Shown here piece by piece: positions 8,346-17,294 of a DNA stretch of 60,342 nucleotides (position 1 is the first letter of the stretch; every line of letters starts with the position of its first letter). Location: positions 27,873 to 88,214 of the forward strand of contig JAADGV010000052.1 of the NCBI GenBank assembly GCA_013152205.1. The letters are read 5' to 3'. Origin of the DNA: Planctomycetota bacterium (GTDB lineage: Bacteria > Planctomycetota > Planctomycetia > Pirellulales > Lacipirellulaceae). A program made the position numbers and the translations under genes. The notes beneath the pieces are model-generated. The model was not told the DNA's origin, did not search any database, and saw nothing but the letters and a program-made list of their open reading frames with translations.

Positions 8346-9335
8346 ATGCTGAGGGGTTCCTCAAATAACAAATTGCCCCCCTATCCGTCCGCTCCATTGA
8401 TGACCACCCCTCGCCTTCCCGACAACATTCGTAGCGTGCAACCTGGCAGTGGGAATTGCTACAAGATCGAGCTTCTTTGGGGTCGTTGGCGGCGTTGGTA
8501 TCTCAAAACCTTTCGGCGTGAATACGTCCGCAAGATGGTCGACCTTCGGCAAGGCGACACCGAGGGTGCCCCGCATGAAATTCTCGATCCTCGCGACCTA
8601 AAATTTTGCTGCAACCTTTGCACGGCTCATTGGGCCACCGAGGACGACCCCTTCGCTTGGCGCGAGCGAATTCCATTTGCCCGTTGGGGGTTAGCCGAGC
8701 TGCAACTCTTGGGCTGGCCTCCGCTGATAGCGACTGTGCTGTTGCCGCTGCTCGGTAGCCCCTGGTGCTGGTTGGCTGCGATCCCCGCGGTGATCTTCGG
8801 CTTGGTCGTTTACTTCTTCCGCGATCCCGCGCGGCAAATCCCCCAAGAGGCCACCGCCATCGTTTCGCCAGCCGACGGAACGATTGCCGAAATTACGCCG
8901 GTCGAGCATTACGATTTCCTAGATGGCCCAGCCATTAGGATCGGCATCTTCCTTTCGATCTTCAATGTGCATGTCTGCCGCTCGCCACGCCACGCCCGAG
9001 TTGTCGACATGCACTACAAGCCGGGCGAATTTCTCAATGCCATCAACCCAGAAAGCCTTATCCGCAACGAATTTATGTGGATCGGCTTCGAAGAGGTCGA
9101 GAACCCTCAACGGCGTTTTGCCGTGAGAGCCATTTCAGGGCTGATCGCTCGCCGAATTGTCTGCATACTGAAGCCTGGGCAAACGGTCCAACGGGGAGAG
9201 AAATTTGGTATGATCAAGCTCGGTTCGCGAACCGAGCTAATTCTGCCGCGTGATAGCGTACAGGTCGAAGTGGAAGTCGGCCAGAAAATCCAAGCCGGCA
9301 GTACCGTGATGGCTCGCTACTTGGTGAATTCATAA
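8346..9335 (+). CDS. psd: Phosphatidylserine decarboxylase
   Basis: This enzyme (329 residues from this start) decarboxylates phosphatidylserine to phosphatidylethanolamine at the inner membrane. The catalytic domain covers about 105-329. It has hydrophobic segments at 117-155, then the family segments YFFRDPAR, SPADGTI, IGIFLSIFNVHVCRSP and the self-cleavage site LGSRTE near 292-297, where the Gly-Ser bond is cut to form the pyruvoyl group. The residues LGS plus Arg-Thr-Glu resemble the short (type A) enzymes. About 105 residues precede the catalytic domain, basic and with a C-C-x2-C cluster at 88-92, which most short forms lack. An alternative start is 8400. GAGGG lies 5 bases before 8346. 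The matching synthase pssA follows after a 446-base repeat-filled gap. Confidence 0.9.
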   Translation: MLRGSSNNKLPPYPSAPLMTTPRLPDNIRSVQPGSGNCYKIELLWGRWRRWYLKTFRREYVRKMVDLRQGDTEGAPHEILDPRDLKFCCNLCTAHWATEDDPFAWRERIPFARWGLAELQLLGWPPLIATVLLPLLGSPWCWLAAIPAVIFGLVVYFFRDPARQIPQEATAIVSPADGTIAEITPVEHYDFLDGPAIRIGIFLSIFNVHVCRSPRHARVVDMHYKPGEFLNAINPESLIRNEFMWIGFEEVENPQRRFAVRAISGLIARRIVCILKPGQTVQRGEKFGMIKLGSRTELILPRDSVQVEVEVGQKIQAGSTVMARYLVNS

Positions 9336-9370
9336 CATTTCAGTCGTTTCGGAAGAAGATTAGGATCCAG

Positions 9371-9600
9371 CGCGGCTTCTGGCCGCAACCAAAAAAAGTA
9401 GAAATTTCTCGCAAAGGCGCTAAGCCGCAAAGGAAACAAGAAAAGTGATTATCTCGCAGAGACAGCAGAGAAAACCGCCGTGCCATATAACTCTGCCGTC
9501 TCAGCGTCTCTGCGAGATCCAACTACCTTACGGAGTCGCGTACGAGGGCTTGCAAGGATTAATTCCCCCGTTCTTAGCGTCTTAGCGCCTTTGCGAGAGT
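9371..9600. repeat. Two nested hairpins of CTCGCAAAGG / CTCGCAGAG words
   Basis: The gap 9336-9781 has no gene. It starts with GCGGCTTCTGGCCGC. The outer arms TCTCGCAAAGGCGCTAAG (9407-9424) and CTTAGCGCCTTTGCGAGA (9582-9599) are exact reverse complements. The inner arms ATCTCGCAGAGAC (9451-9463) and GTCTCTGCGAGAT (9506-9518) also pair, giving an A-B-B'-A' structure. The same words occur alone or rearranged at 55141-55223 and 57781-57846. Confidence 0.85.
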
Positions 9601-9781
9601 CTAATTTGCAGATCAAATTTTAGTACAAGAGTTGAGGGGAATGTTTGAACAAGATTGTTTTTTTATCTGCAAAAAATCTGTTTAATCGGCGTTCCTCCGC
9701 ATTCTATTCTTCTTCATTTAGCCGAAGTATTACGTAAATCCTAAACCTGATGTCACCTTACAACATTCATTTCTACTGCAC

Positions 9782-10627
9782 ATGAGACCAGTCCGCGCTA
9801 TTGCTGTTCTGCCGACGCTGTTCACGCTGGGCAACCTGATGTGCGGTTTTTTTGCGATCGTCGTGGCCGCTCGAATTGCCAAACCTGGTTTGCTGGAGGG
9901 CGTTCCCTCGCCAGCCCTCGGCTCTCCGCGAGAATGGCTGTTAAGCAACGACCCGACGCACAATCTGATGCTCTGCGGGGCGTTGATTTTCACAGCCATG
10001 ATTTTCGACGCACTCGATGGTCTGGTCGCACGCATCACACGTTCGACTAGCGACTTTGGCGGCCAGCTCGACAGCCTCTGCGACATGGTTTCGTTTGGCG
10101 TAGCGCCGGCCATTTTGCTGGTGAAAATGTGCCCTCAGTTTACCAGCGTTCACCGAGAAGCCGTCTGGACGATTGCGGCCCTTTTCGCGAGTTGTGTTGC
10201 ACTGCGTTTAGCCCGATTCAATGTCGAAACCGACGATACCGACGACCACGGAATTTTTGCCGGCCTCCCCTCCCCTGCTGCCGCGGCCGTGATTGCCAGT
10301 TGTGCGATGTTTTCGTACACCTTGCGCAAAGAGATTAACTTCGAAAGCTTCGCTGGCTACGATTGGTGGCTGCAACGTGTGCTCCCTCCGTTTGCCACGC
10401 TGCTCGCGTTGCTGATGGTGTCGCGCATTCCCTACCCGCATGTTCTTATCCAAACATTCCGAGGCAAACGCAGCTTCTCGCATGTCGTGGTGATCGTCTT
10501 TACGCTGATGGTGTTGCTAACCGTCCGTTGGTATGCGATCCCTGTCCTTTGTTGTCTCTATGCAGCAATACCCGCGATTCGCTATGCTTGGTCGCTCTTA
10601 CGTCCTGCACGAAATGGAGTCACCTAG
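9782..10627 (+). CDS. pssA: CDP-diacylglycerol-serine O-phosphatidyltransferase
   Basis: This 281-residue inner-membrane enzyme makes phosphatidylserine from CDP-diacylglycerol and serine. It is the substrate step for the decarboxylase just upstream. The CDP-alcohol phosphotransferase motif D-G-x2-A-R-x8-G-x3-D-x3-D is complete around residues 79-100 (LDGLVARITRS, then GGQLDSLCD). The N-terminal PTLFTLGNLMCGF segment matches PssA. About seven to eight hydrophobic helices are visible. An internal AARIAKPGLLEG loop between helices 1 and 2 is longer than in minimal members. ribE starts 3 bases after its stop, so the two are very likely co-transcribed. Confidence 0.92.
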   Translation: MRPVRAIAVLPTLFTLGNLMCGFFAIVVAARIAKPGLLEGVPSPALGSPREWLLSNDPTHNLMLCGALIFTAMIFDALDGLVARITRSTSDFGGQLDSLCDMVSFGVAPAILLVKMCPQFTSVHREAVWTIAALFASCVALRLARFNVETDDTDDHGIFAGLPSPAAAAVIASCAMFSYTLRKEINFESFAGYDWWLQRVLPPFATLLALLMVSRIPYPHVLIQTFRGKRSFSHVVVIVFTLMVLLTVRWYAIPVLCCLYAAIPAIRYAWSLLRPARNGVT

Positions 10628-10630
10628 TCG

Positions 10631-11230
10631 ATGTTCACCGGTTTAGTACAAAGTCTTGCAACTATCAAAGAGATCGTGCCGGAAGGCCCCGGCGTACGGC
10701 TAGTGGTCAGTGATCCAGAAACCGCCAGCGGTGCCAAGATTGGCGACAGCATCGCAATCAGCGGCTGCTGCCTCACGGTTATTGCGACAGACGGCGACTC
10801 GCTTTCGTTTGAAGCGGGGCCCGAGACGCTTCAGAAAACCACCTTGGGCGAGCTATCCACTGGGAGCCAAGTGAACCTAGAAACATCGTTGCTAGTCGGC
10901 GACTCGTTAGGCGGCCACCTTGTCACCGGCCACGTCGATGCCGTGGGGACCATCGATCGACGAGAGGACGAAGAAGAGTGGTCAACCTTTTGGATCAATG
11001 TTCCGGAAAGCCTCTCACGGCAACTGGCCTGCAAAGGTTCGATCGCGGTCGAAGGGGTGAGCCTCACGTTGGTCGAGGTCGAAGACACCCGTTTTAGCAT
11101 CGCCCTCATCCCACACACGCTAAACGTCACCACCCTCGGCGCACGAAAAGTCGGCGACCGAGTCAATTTGGAAACCGACGTCCTCGCCAAATACGTCGAA
11201 CGCCAATTGCAGTGGGCTAAACCCTGCTAG
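10631..11230 (+). CDS. ribE: Riboflavin synthase, alpha chain
   Basis: This 199-residue enzyme dismutates two 6,7-dimethyl-8-ribityllumazine molecules to riboflavin. The two tandem lumazine-binding barrels are evident. The first opens with MFTGLVQ and has ISGCCLTV and FEAGPETLQKTTLG. The second has GGHLVTGHVDAVGTI, GSIAVEGVSLTLVEV and IPHTLNVTTLG. Length and ends match the family. No other riboflavin gene is nearby. It follows pssA by 3 bases. The coupling with phospholipid synthesis is probably positional only. Confidence 0.94.
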   Translation: MFTGLVQSLATIKEIVPEGPGVRLVVSDPETASGAKIGDSIAISGCCLTVIATDGDSLSFEAGPETLQKTTLGELSTGSQVNLETSLLVGDSLGGHLVTGHVDAVGTIDRREDEEEWSTFWINVPESLSRQLACKGSIAVEGVSLTLVEVEDTRFSIALIPHTLNVTTLGARKVGDRVNLETDVLAKYVERQLQWAKPC

Positions 11231-11282
11231 GGCTATGGAAATGATGAGCTACCCACCTCTTATCACAGAATTAGCACAGGAT

Positions 11283-11520
11283 TTTACGCCAAAGGCGTTA
11301 AACATCGTAGCCCAGGGTCGCGAGCGAAGTGAGCGCACCCTGGGTTGGAAGTGTCATAGAAACTCAACCCTGAAGGGGTTGTACAGCAAAAGAATTGCAA
11401 AAAAACGTGACGTTGCCATTTGTAGAACCCCTTCGGGGTTCTTTGATTCTCTACAAACGATTACCCAGGGTGGCGCGGCTTACCCTGGGCTACGATGTAT
11501 TACCCCTTTGGGGTATTAGC
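11283..11520. repeat. Nested palindromes with CCCAGGGT and AACCCC arms
   Basis: The gap 11231-11593 has no gene. The outer arms ACATCGTAGCCCAGGGT (11302-11318) and ACCCTGGGCTACGATGT (11482-11498) pair exactly. Inside lie AACCCTGAAGGGGTT (about 11365) and AACCCCTTCGGGGTT (about 11426), each itself a hairpin. ACGCCAAAGGCGT (about 11286-11298) and TACCCCTTTGGGGTA (11501-11515) flank them. A C-rich tract (11542-11593) then runs right up to the rsmA start codon. Confidence 0.8.
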
Positions 11521-11593
11521 CGTGCGGTAAATATTTCTATTTGACCCTATCACTCACCCTTCCCCACCAACTAGCCCCCAGCGCCCCCCACCC

Positions 11594-12499
11594 ATGGACC
11601 GACAAACCAAAACTTTTCTCATGCGGCAGTTTCGCGAAGTCGGCATCCAGCCGGCCACGCGCCATGGGCAAAACTTTCTGATCGACCTGAACCTGCAACA
11701 CTTGATTGTTGATTCAGCGAACCTGACCGACCAAGACGTGGTGCTAGAAGTCGGCACCGGCACCGGCGCATTGACGGCCCTGATCGCCAAAAAAGCCGCT
11801 GCCGTGGTGACCATCGAAATCGACGGGCACCTGTTCGAATTAGCCAGCGAATTGCTACTCGACTTCGACAACGTCACAATGCTCCGCCACGACGCTCTTA
11901 AAAACAAGAATCAATTTGACCCGCGCGTGCTCGACGCGATAAAAGAAAAGCTGGACGAGGCCCCCAATCGGCGGCTCAAACTGGTGGCCAACCTTCCCTA
12001 CAACATCGCCACCCCCGTCCTCAGTAATTTGCTTCTGTGTGGACACCTGCCCCACTCGATGGTCGCCACTATCCAAAAAGAACTGGGCGACCGCATCGTG
12101 GCCCGACCCAACACGAAAGACTACGGCGCGCTCAGCGTCTGGATGCAAAGCCAAGCCGACACCGAGATCGTGCGTATTATGCCCCCCAGCGTCTTTTGGC
12201 CTGCCCCAAAAGTCGAATCGGCAATCGTGCGAATTGTGGTCGACCCCGTACGCCGGGCCGCCATCCCCGACCCCAAATTCTTCCACCAATTTGTCAAAAC
12301 AATTTTTATTCACCGCCGCAAGTTCCTACGAGCCAACGTGGTCGCCGCCCTAAAACGGCATCTCACCAAGCAGGAGGTCGACGAAATACTCGAACAAATG
12401 AACTTACGCCCCGACGCACGCACCGAGCAACTCGACGTAGCCACACTGCAAAAACTCACCGAACTAGTCAGAGTCAGAGTGCCCGACTGGACGTTGTAG
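11594..12499 (+). CDS. rsmA: 16S rRNA (adenine-1518/1519) dimethyltransferase
   Basis: This 301-residue KsgA enzyme dimethylates two adjacent adenines near the 3' end of 16S rRNA late in small-subunit assembly. It has the GQNFLID start motif at about residues 27-33, the SAM site VLEVGTGTGALT, EIDGHL, the catalytic motif NLPYNIATPV and the C-terminal RNA-binding segment with IHRRKFLRAN. The length is slightly above the family norm because of a longer linker before NLPYN. No purine-rich ribosome site precedes it; instead a C-rich tract ends directly at the ATG. Its 3' end overlaps the convergent HTH gene by 36 bases. Confidence 0.95.
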   Translation: MDRQTKTFLMRQFREVGIQPATRHGQNFLIDLNLQHLIVDSANLTDQDVVLEVGTGTGALTALIAKKAAAVVTIEIDGHLFELASELLLDFDNVTMLRHDALKNKNQFDPRVLDAIKEKLDEAPNRRLKLVANLPYNIATPVLSNLLLCGHLPHSMVATIQKELGDRIVARPNTKDYGALSVWMQSQADTEIVRIMPPSVFWPAPKVESAIVRIVVDPVRRAAIPDPKFFHQFVKTIFIHRRKFLRANVVAALKRHLTKQEVDEILEQMNLRPDARTEQLDVATLQKLTELVRVRVPDWTL

Positions 12500-12700
12500 G
12501 TTTTTCTCGAATTGTTCAACCGCTTGGCACGGCACGCGGATCTGGCCATCCACTTGCTCGAACGGCAACTCGCCATGTTGGAGCATCTGGCGTACTTCGC
12601 GGCGAGATTTATTCCAGCGCTTTGCCAAGTGCGTCAGCGAGTAGCTAGATTCGGCAGCTTCGCAGGCTTCTCTTTCAACGGGACGTCTCATCGGTGGCAT
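12464..12700 (-). CDS. Small helix-turn-helix (excisionase-like) protein
   Basis: This 78-residue basic protein has a MerR/excisionase-type winged helix. YSLTHLAKRWNKSRREVRQM forms the helix-turn-helix at about 18-37, followed by a wing with GELPFEQVDGQIRVP. The ATG at 12700 has a good GGAGGG site 8 bases upstream, which decides the start over 12736. It may be a transcriptional regulator or nucleoid factor; no target is evident. The 3' end overlaps rsmA tail to tail, so mutual antisense control is possible (inference). Confidence 0.75.
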   Translation of the reverse strand: MPPMRRPVEREACEAAESSYSLTHLAKRWNKSRREVRQMLQHGELPFEQVDGQIRVPCQAVEQFEKNLQRPVGHSDSD

Positions 12701-12903
12701 AAGTGGTCCCTCCGGGTGAGTTTGGCGTTTCGACACCGCCGATTATAGCAAACGTGCCGATTGGCGGGCAACGAGAATACCGCTACTGGGGGTTTATGCC
12801 GTCCGAACCTGTCGTCCGCTCCCCGCGTCCGTGTTAAGATAGAGGGTTGACTTTCGCGCGCAACAGCGCTGCGGACCACCATTCGTAAACAAAGCGACTT
12901 TCG

Positions 12904-13497
12904 ATGAAACGCACCTCGCACATTCAACGGCAGACGGCAGAGACCAAGATCAATCTCGAATTGAATCTCGATGGCACTGGGCAATCTGACATCAACACTG
13001 GGGTCGGGTTTCTCGACCACATGCTGACGCTATTTGCCAAGCACGCCGTTGTCGATCTGAAAGTACACGCGAAAGGCGACTTGCAGGTCGATCAGCATCA
13101 CACGGTCGAAGATACCGGCATTTGCCTCGGCATGGCGCTACGCGAAGCCTTGGGCAACAAAGCAGGCATCCGGCGTTATGGCCACTTCACGCTGCCGATG
13201 GAAGAAACTTTGGTCACCGTCGCCATCGATTTTAGTGGCCGGTTTGCCTTGGCCTATCAAGCTCCGGTGCCGGCATCAAAAATTGGCGACTTCGACAGCG
13301 AGCTGCTCGAAGACTTCTGGCAATCCACCGCAGCCAACGCTCTCTGCAACTTACACGTCTTGCTACACTACGGTCGCAACAGCCACCACATAGCCGAAGC
13401 CATCTTCAAAGGCACCGCCCGCGCACTACGCATGGCAATCGAAGCCGACCCAAGAATGCCCGGCGTCCCCAGCACCAAAGGCACCCTAGACGGCTGA
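12904..13497 (+). CDS. hisB: Imidazoleglycerol-phosphate dehydratase
   Basis: This 197-residue manganese enzyme of histidine synthesis converts imidazole glycerol phosphate to imidazole acetol phosphate. The metal-binding histidine motifs are all present: GVGFLDHML near 35-43, [10 protein letters not shown] near 62-71, [13 protein letters not shown] and a final AEAIFKG. It is the monofunctional form without a phosphatase domain. It stands apart from other his genes, which is common in planctomycetes. A small hairpin (13511-13527, arms GGACCG/CGGTCC) lies between it and the convergent phosphofructokinase gene and may end transcription. Confidence 0.96.
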   Translation: MKRTSHIQRQTAETKINLELNLDGTGQSDINTGVGFLDHMLTLFAKHAVVDLKVHAKGDLQVDQHHTVEDTGICLGMALREALGNKAGIRRYGHFTLPMEETLVTVAIDFSGRFALAYQAPVPASKIGDFDSELLEDFWQSTAANALCNLHVLLHYGRNSHHIAEAIFKGTARALRMAIEADPRMPGVPSTKGTLDG

Positions 13498-13595
13498 CCC
13501 CCCCCCAGCCGGACCGCCACGCGGTCCACGGAAACAACGCGATCCGGAACCACACACGGTCCAGAAGTGTACCACCGGCTATTAACGCTAACGCG

Positions 13596-14924
13596 TTACC
13601 GCGGCTCTTCGCCCCGGTCGACATAAGTTTCCAAAAACCGCGTAAGCCGCTGGAAATCGCTATCCGGTTCGATGTACCGCACCACGGTCACAAGCGTTTC
13701 CGGGTCGACCAGGTCTTCGAATGGCACATATTCCAACTGCAACTGGCCCGAAGCCGAAACCATCACGCCGTCAAGTTGCTCTTCGACCAGCGCCCGATAG
13801 GCACCAACGCCCAACTGGCTACCCAGCATCACGTCGAAGGCATGGGGCTTGGCACAACGGGCTTCGTAGCCCAGTTGCAAAGCGTTGACCTTGCGCTGGC
13901 GACCCGTTTGCCGCTCATATTCCTTGGAGATCAACCCGGCAAAAATATCGTGCAGGTTAATCGCGGTGATGTTGATATGCCCATGTTCGTCGCGGTCGAC
14001 ACCTTCTAGATAGCTGCTCGGCAAAAATTCGGCCAGACCTTCAGCAATAACAATCACGCCATACTCTTTGCCCTCGCGTTCGCGAGTCGTCATCGTAGCG
14101 ACAATACGAGGAATCACCTCCTGCATATTCATCACCTTACGGGTCGTCTTCTCGCCGGTTCCAGGATCGACCTTCTCCTCGGTGGTTTCGTAGCTACCAA
14201 CGATGTCTTCGACACTAATCACCAAGCTCGCTTCACCAGCAATCGCAACCCCATAGGCCAACCAACCGGCACTGCGCCCCATCGATTCGGCAAGAAAGTA
14301 GCTACGGTTCGCTTCGGCGTCGGCAAGCAGGTTGCGAACTTCTCTGGCCAAAAAGTCGACAGCGGTGAAATAACCAAAAGTAAAGTCGATGCCCCGATAA
14401 TCGTTGTCGATGGTTTTTGGCAAATGCACTATGGGAATTCGGTGGGCATCCAACGGCAAACGCTCTTGAAACATCTTGAATTTATTGGCCGTTTTGAGCG
14501 TATCATCACCACCAATCGACACGAGCAGGTCGACACCAATGGATCGCAAACCCTCGTAAACGGCTTTCAGCGGCGCACAGCGCTCTGGGTCAGACAGATG
14601 AGAGGGATGAGAAACCATCTTACCGGGGTTGGCTCGGGCGGTGCCAATCATAATGCCTTGCGAGTTACGCGTTCGGCCGAGCATTTTGTGGTCGACGTTC
14701 ACGTAGTCGACTCCCTCGACCAACGGGCGTTTTGGCCCAAATTCCACAAGGCTCGAATAACCGTGCTTGATGCCGACAACTTCAATGCCATTACGCAAAA
14801 ACGAAGTTGCCGCAGCCGAAATAACCGCGTTGGCAGCAGGCGCCGGTCCACCGGCAAACAAAATTGCGGCACGGCGGAAGTTATGCGTCGTTTTGGGGGG
14901 GCGAGAAAGTGTATTGTCAGCCAT
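13596..14924 (-). CDS. 6-phosphofructokinase, pyrophosphate-dependent type
   Basis: This 442-residue cytoplasmic enzyme phosphorylates fructose 6-phosphate. The phosphoryl-donor loop reads GGDDT (residues about 138-142) and the catalytic segment PKTIDND. In the family the second Asp in GGDD and the Lys in PKTIDND mark pyrophosphate rather than ATP as donor. Thus a reversible PPi-PFK is expected. ESMGRSAG and the substrate loop IAEGLAEFLP are also present, and an insert with charged residues (KVDPGTGEKTTRK) lies mid-protein. The start at MADNTLSRPP fits; a T-rich leader follows upstream. No glycolytic neighbours. Confidence 0.9.
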   Translation of the reverse strand: MADNTLSRPPKTTHNFRRAAILFAGGPAPAANAVISAAATSFLRNGIEVVGIKHGYSSLVEFGPKRPLVEGVDYVNVDHKMLGRTRNSQGIMIGTARANPGKMVSHPSHLSDPERCAPLKAVYEGLRSIGVDLLVSIGGDDTLKTANKFKMFQERLPLDAHRIPIVHLPKTIDNDYRGIDFTFGYFTAVDFLAREVRNLLADAEANRSYFLAESMGRSAGWLAYGVAIAGEASLVISVEDIVGSYETTEEKVDPGTGEKTTRKVMNMQEVIPRIVATMTTREREGKEYGVIVIAEGLAEFLPSSYLEGVDRDEHGHINITAINLHDIFAGLISKEYERQTGRQRKVNALQLGYEARCAKPHAFDVMLGSQLGVGAYRALVEEQLDGVMVSASGQLQLEYVPFEDLVDPETLVTVVRYIEPDSDFQRLTRFLETYVDRGEEPR

Positions 14925-15062
14925 ATTCTGTCCATTTGGTGGTGAAAATCAGTGCATCACGGGACTCGCCCAGTAACGCGAAGGGCCCCTATTGTAGACG
15001 CTTGAGGCCGTTTCGTAAATTCCCTGGCAAGCGTGCTGGGCTAGTTCACTATGCTTCGCCGG

Positions 15063-15138
15063 GTGCCACTGTCTGGCTTGCCCAGCAGTGGAACCCTGGT
15101 ACACGCTTCACACTGCTGGGCAAGCCAGGCAGTGGCAC
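15063..15138. repeat. GTGCCACTG hairpin element, copy 1
   Basis: A stem of about 28 bases: the left arm begins GTGCCACTGTCTGGCTTGCC and the right arm ends CCAGGCAGTGGCAC. The loop of about 20 bases contains GAACCCTGGTACACGCTTCA. The copy at 20270-20344 is the same element inverted, loop included. Confidence 0.9.
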
Positions 15139-15160
15139 ACGCGACGGGTCACTAACCGGC

Positions 15161-16498
15161 TTAGAATGTCCGCTCGACAAACGTCGTATCGATCTTGCCC
15201 TCAACAAACGCGCTGTGGTTGAGGATCTCCAGATGGAGCGGAGTCGTGGTATGGATGCCGTCTACTCGTAGCTCAGACAGGGCTCGCTTCATAGTCTGAA
15301 TTGCCTCCGCCCGGGTTGGCTGGTGAACAATCAATTTGCCAATCATCGAATCGTAGTACGGCGGAACCACATAGCCGCTATGGGCGTGCGATTCGAATCG
15401 CACGCCGAACCCGCCCGGTACTATCAGTCGATCAATTTTTCCCGGCGAGGGCTGAAAGTTTTTGCGTGGGTTTTCGGCATTGATACGGCACTCGATCGCC
15501 GCTCCTCGATGAATCACATCTTCCTGCTTGATCGAAAGTGGCTCGCCACTGGCAAGCAGTATTTGTTGCTTAATCAGATCGATGCCAGTCACCATTTCGG
15601 TCACCGGATGTTCAACTTGGATGCGAGCGTTCACTTCGATGAAGTAATAATTACCATCCTTGTCGACAATAAACTCCACCGTCGCTGCGTTGGAATAGTT
15701 GGCATTTAGAATCAGTCGCCGGGCCGCTTCACACATCTCGTCGCGCGTTTTATTGTCGACGCTCAAGCTAGGGCTCTCTTCGATCAGCTTTTGATGCCGT
15801 CGCTGAACACTACAGTCGCGTTCCCAAAGATGAATCACGTTTCCGTGATTGTCTGCCAATATTTGCACTTCGACATGCCGTGGCTGCTCGATGTATTTTT
15901 CCAGGTACACCGCCCCGTTGCCAAAGGCTGCTTCCGCTTCGGTTTGTGCTTGTTGCATTGCGGAATTCAGAGCCAAGTCGTTTGCCGCGACCCGCATCCC
16001 TTTGCCGCCGCCGCCGGCTACCGCTTTAATCAGAACCGGAAAGCCAACCTCGTGGGCAAACTTCATCGCATCTTCGGTGCTTTCAACCAACCCATCGCTG
16101 CCCGGCACCACCGGCACGCCCGCCTTTTTGGCCAGCACGCGAGCTGCGTTTTTGTCGCCCAACTGGGCCATCGCTTCGGGCGAAGGGCCGATGAAGTCGA
16201 TTTTGCAACTACGGCAAACTTCGTTGAAATGTGCGTTTTCTGCGAGAAAACCATAGCCGGGATGAATCGCCTGGACGTTCCCCACTTCGGCTGCGCTAAT
16301 GACGTTGGCTATCCGTAAGTAGCTGTCAGCAGGTCGCGCAGGCCCCACGCAATAGGTTTCGTCTGCCAGTTCGAGATACTGGGCCCCGCGATCAGCTTCG
16401 CTAAAGATCGCTACCGATTCGATGCCCAATTCGCGGCACGCACGGATAATCCGCTGTGCGATTTCACCACGGTTGGCTATGAGAATTCTCTGGTACAT
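15161..16498 (-). CDS. accC: Acetyl-CoA carboxylase, biotin carboxylase subunit
   Basis: This 445-residue subunit carboxylates biotin on AccB using ATP and bicarbonate, the first step of fatty acid synthesis. It has the N-terminal [13 protein letters not shown] segment, the ATP-grasp glycine loop [20 protein letters not shown], the catalytic [11 protein letters not shown] segment, [16 protein letters not shown] and a C-terminal domain ending in TFVERTF. Length matches the family. It lies 50 bases downstream of accB on the same strand, the usual accBC operon. The carboxyltransferase genes are not in the window. Confidence 0.97.
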   Translation of the reverse strand: MYQRILIANRGEIAQRIIRACRELGIESVAIFSEADRGAQYLELADETYCVGPARPADSYLRIANVISAAEVGNVQAIHPGYGFLAENAHFNEVCRSCKIDFIGPSPEAMAQLGDKNAARVLAKKAGVPVVPGSDGLVESTEDAMKFAHEVGFPVLIKAVAGGGGKGMRVAANDLALNSAMQQAQTEAEAAFGNGAVYLEKYIEQPRHVEVQILADNHGNVIHLWERDCSVQRRHQKLIEESPSLSVDNKTRDEMCEAARRLILNANYSNAATVEFIVDKDGNYYFIEVNARIQVEHPVTEMVTGIDLIKQQILLASGEPLSIKQEDVIHRGAAIECRINAENPRKNFQPSPGKIDRLIVPGGFGVRFESHAHSGYVVPPYYDSMIGKLIVHQPTRAEAIQTMKRALSELRVDGIHTTTPLHLEILNHSAFVEGKIDTTFVERTF

Positions 16499-16548
16499 AG
16501 CTGCTTCTTACGTCTGTAGGCGGGATTGGTTTTCTCTGAGCAAGAAAA

Positions 16549-17049
16549 CTAGCTGGCGGGGGCGAGCTTGAACAACTTCTGCCCGTATTCGATCGCATCG
16601 CCATCCGCAACAAGCATGGTTGCGATGCTCCCGGAACACTCCGCCGGGATCTCGTTGAACACCTTCATGGCCTCAAGAATACAAACGACCGTCTCTGGGC
16701 CAACTTGATCGCCAACATTCACAAACGGCGGGGATTCAGGATTCGCCGAAGAGTAGAATGTCCCCACCATCGGGCTGGTGATATACGTGGCGTTGTCGTC
16801 TTCCGCCGCAGCACTTGGCTGCCCGCCACTGGGGGCCGCTGCCGGAGCCGCTGCGACTGGAGCAGGCGCAGCAACAGCCGGGACGGCTGGCATCGTAACC
16901 ACGGGGTCGACGCCTCGGCGCAACCGGATGCGTTGATCGCCCTGTTTCAAGTCGACTTCGCCCAAATCGTGGTCGTTCATCAACTCGACGAGCCGACGTA
17001 TCTTACGCACGTCAAAGACGTCGCCCGAACCAGATCCACTACTACCCAT
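16549..17049 (-). CDS. accB: Biotin carboxyl carrier protein of acetyl-CoA carboxylase
   Basis: This 166-residue protein carries biotin between the AccC and carboxyltransferase sites. The N-terminal part (10-50) is the conserved DVRKIRRLVELM helix plus short strands. A Pro/Ala-rich linker follows at about 50-82, then the biotinyl domain with the EAMK attachment site (Lys129). The start at 17049 (MGSSGSG) has AGGGGG 8 to 13 bases upstream and is preferred to 17079. It leads the accBC operon. The 5' leader adjoins the dispersed element at 17135-17294. Confidence 0.95.
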   Translation of the reverse strand: MGSSGSGSGDVFDVRKIRRLVELMNDHDLGEVDLKQGDQRIRLRRGVDPVVTMPAVPAVAAPAPVAAAPAAAPSGGQPSAAAEDDNATYITSPMVGTFYSSANPESPPFVNVGDQVGPETVVCILEAMKVFNEIPAECSGSIATMLVADGDAIEYGQKLFKLAPAS

Positions 17050-17134
17050 TCTGAATATCCCCCTACAAACCGTCGACAAAAAACTACGCTTGCCTTCGGT
17101 AGACTAACATTTCCGTAGCGCGGCTACATATTAC

Positions 17135-17294
17135 CTGTAATACAAACCCGTAAAAGCTTGTTTTCTGGACACATTTTTTTGAAAGAAGAAATCGCTAATC
17201 GCATGTCTATTTTCCGCATTTTTCATCTATTAGCGTGCATTAGCGCTGATTAGCAGTTCCCCTTTTTTGTTTGCGGCCAAAGGCCCTGCTGTAT
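17135..17294 (+). repeat. Dispersed 160-bp element, copy 2
   Basis: Same orientation and nearly the same sequence as 8058-8240: AATACAAACCCGTAAAAGC, TTTTCTGGACACATT, CGCTAATCGCATGTC, ATTAGCGCTGATTAGC and GCGGCCAAAGGCC in that order. It lacks about 20 bases around the first CGCTAATC word. It ends exactly at the stop codon of the convergently read peptidase gene. No outer CCACAGAG arms are seen here. Confidence 0.9.

Noticed and set aside
15161..17049. Frames on the plus strand through accC and accB
   Set aside because: They are long only because of codon bias; the minus-strand genes carry all family motifs.
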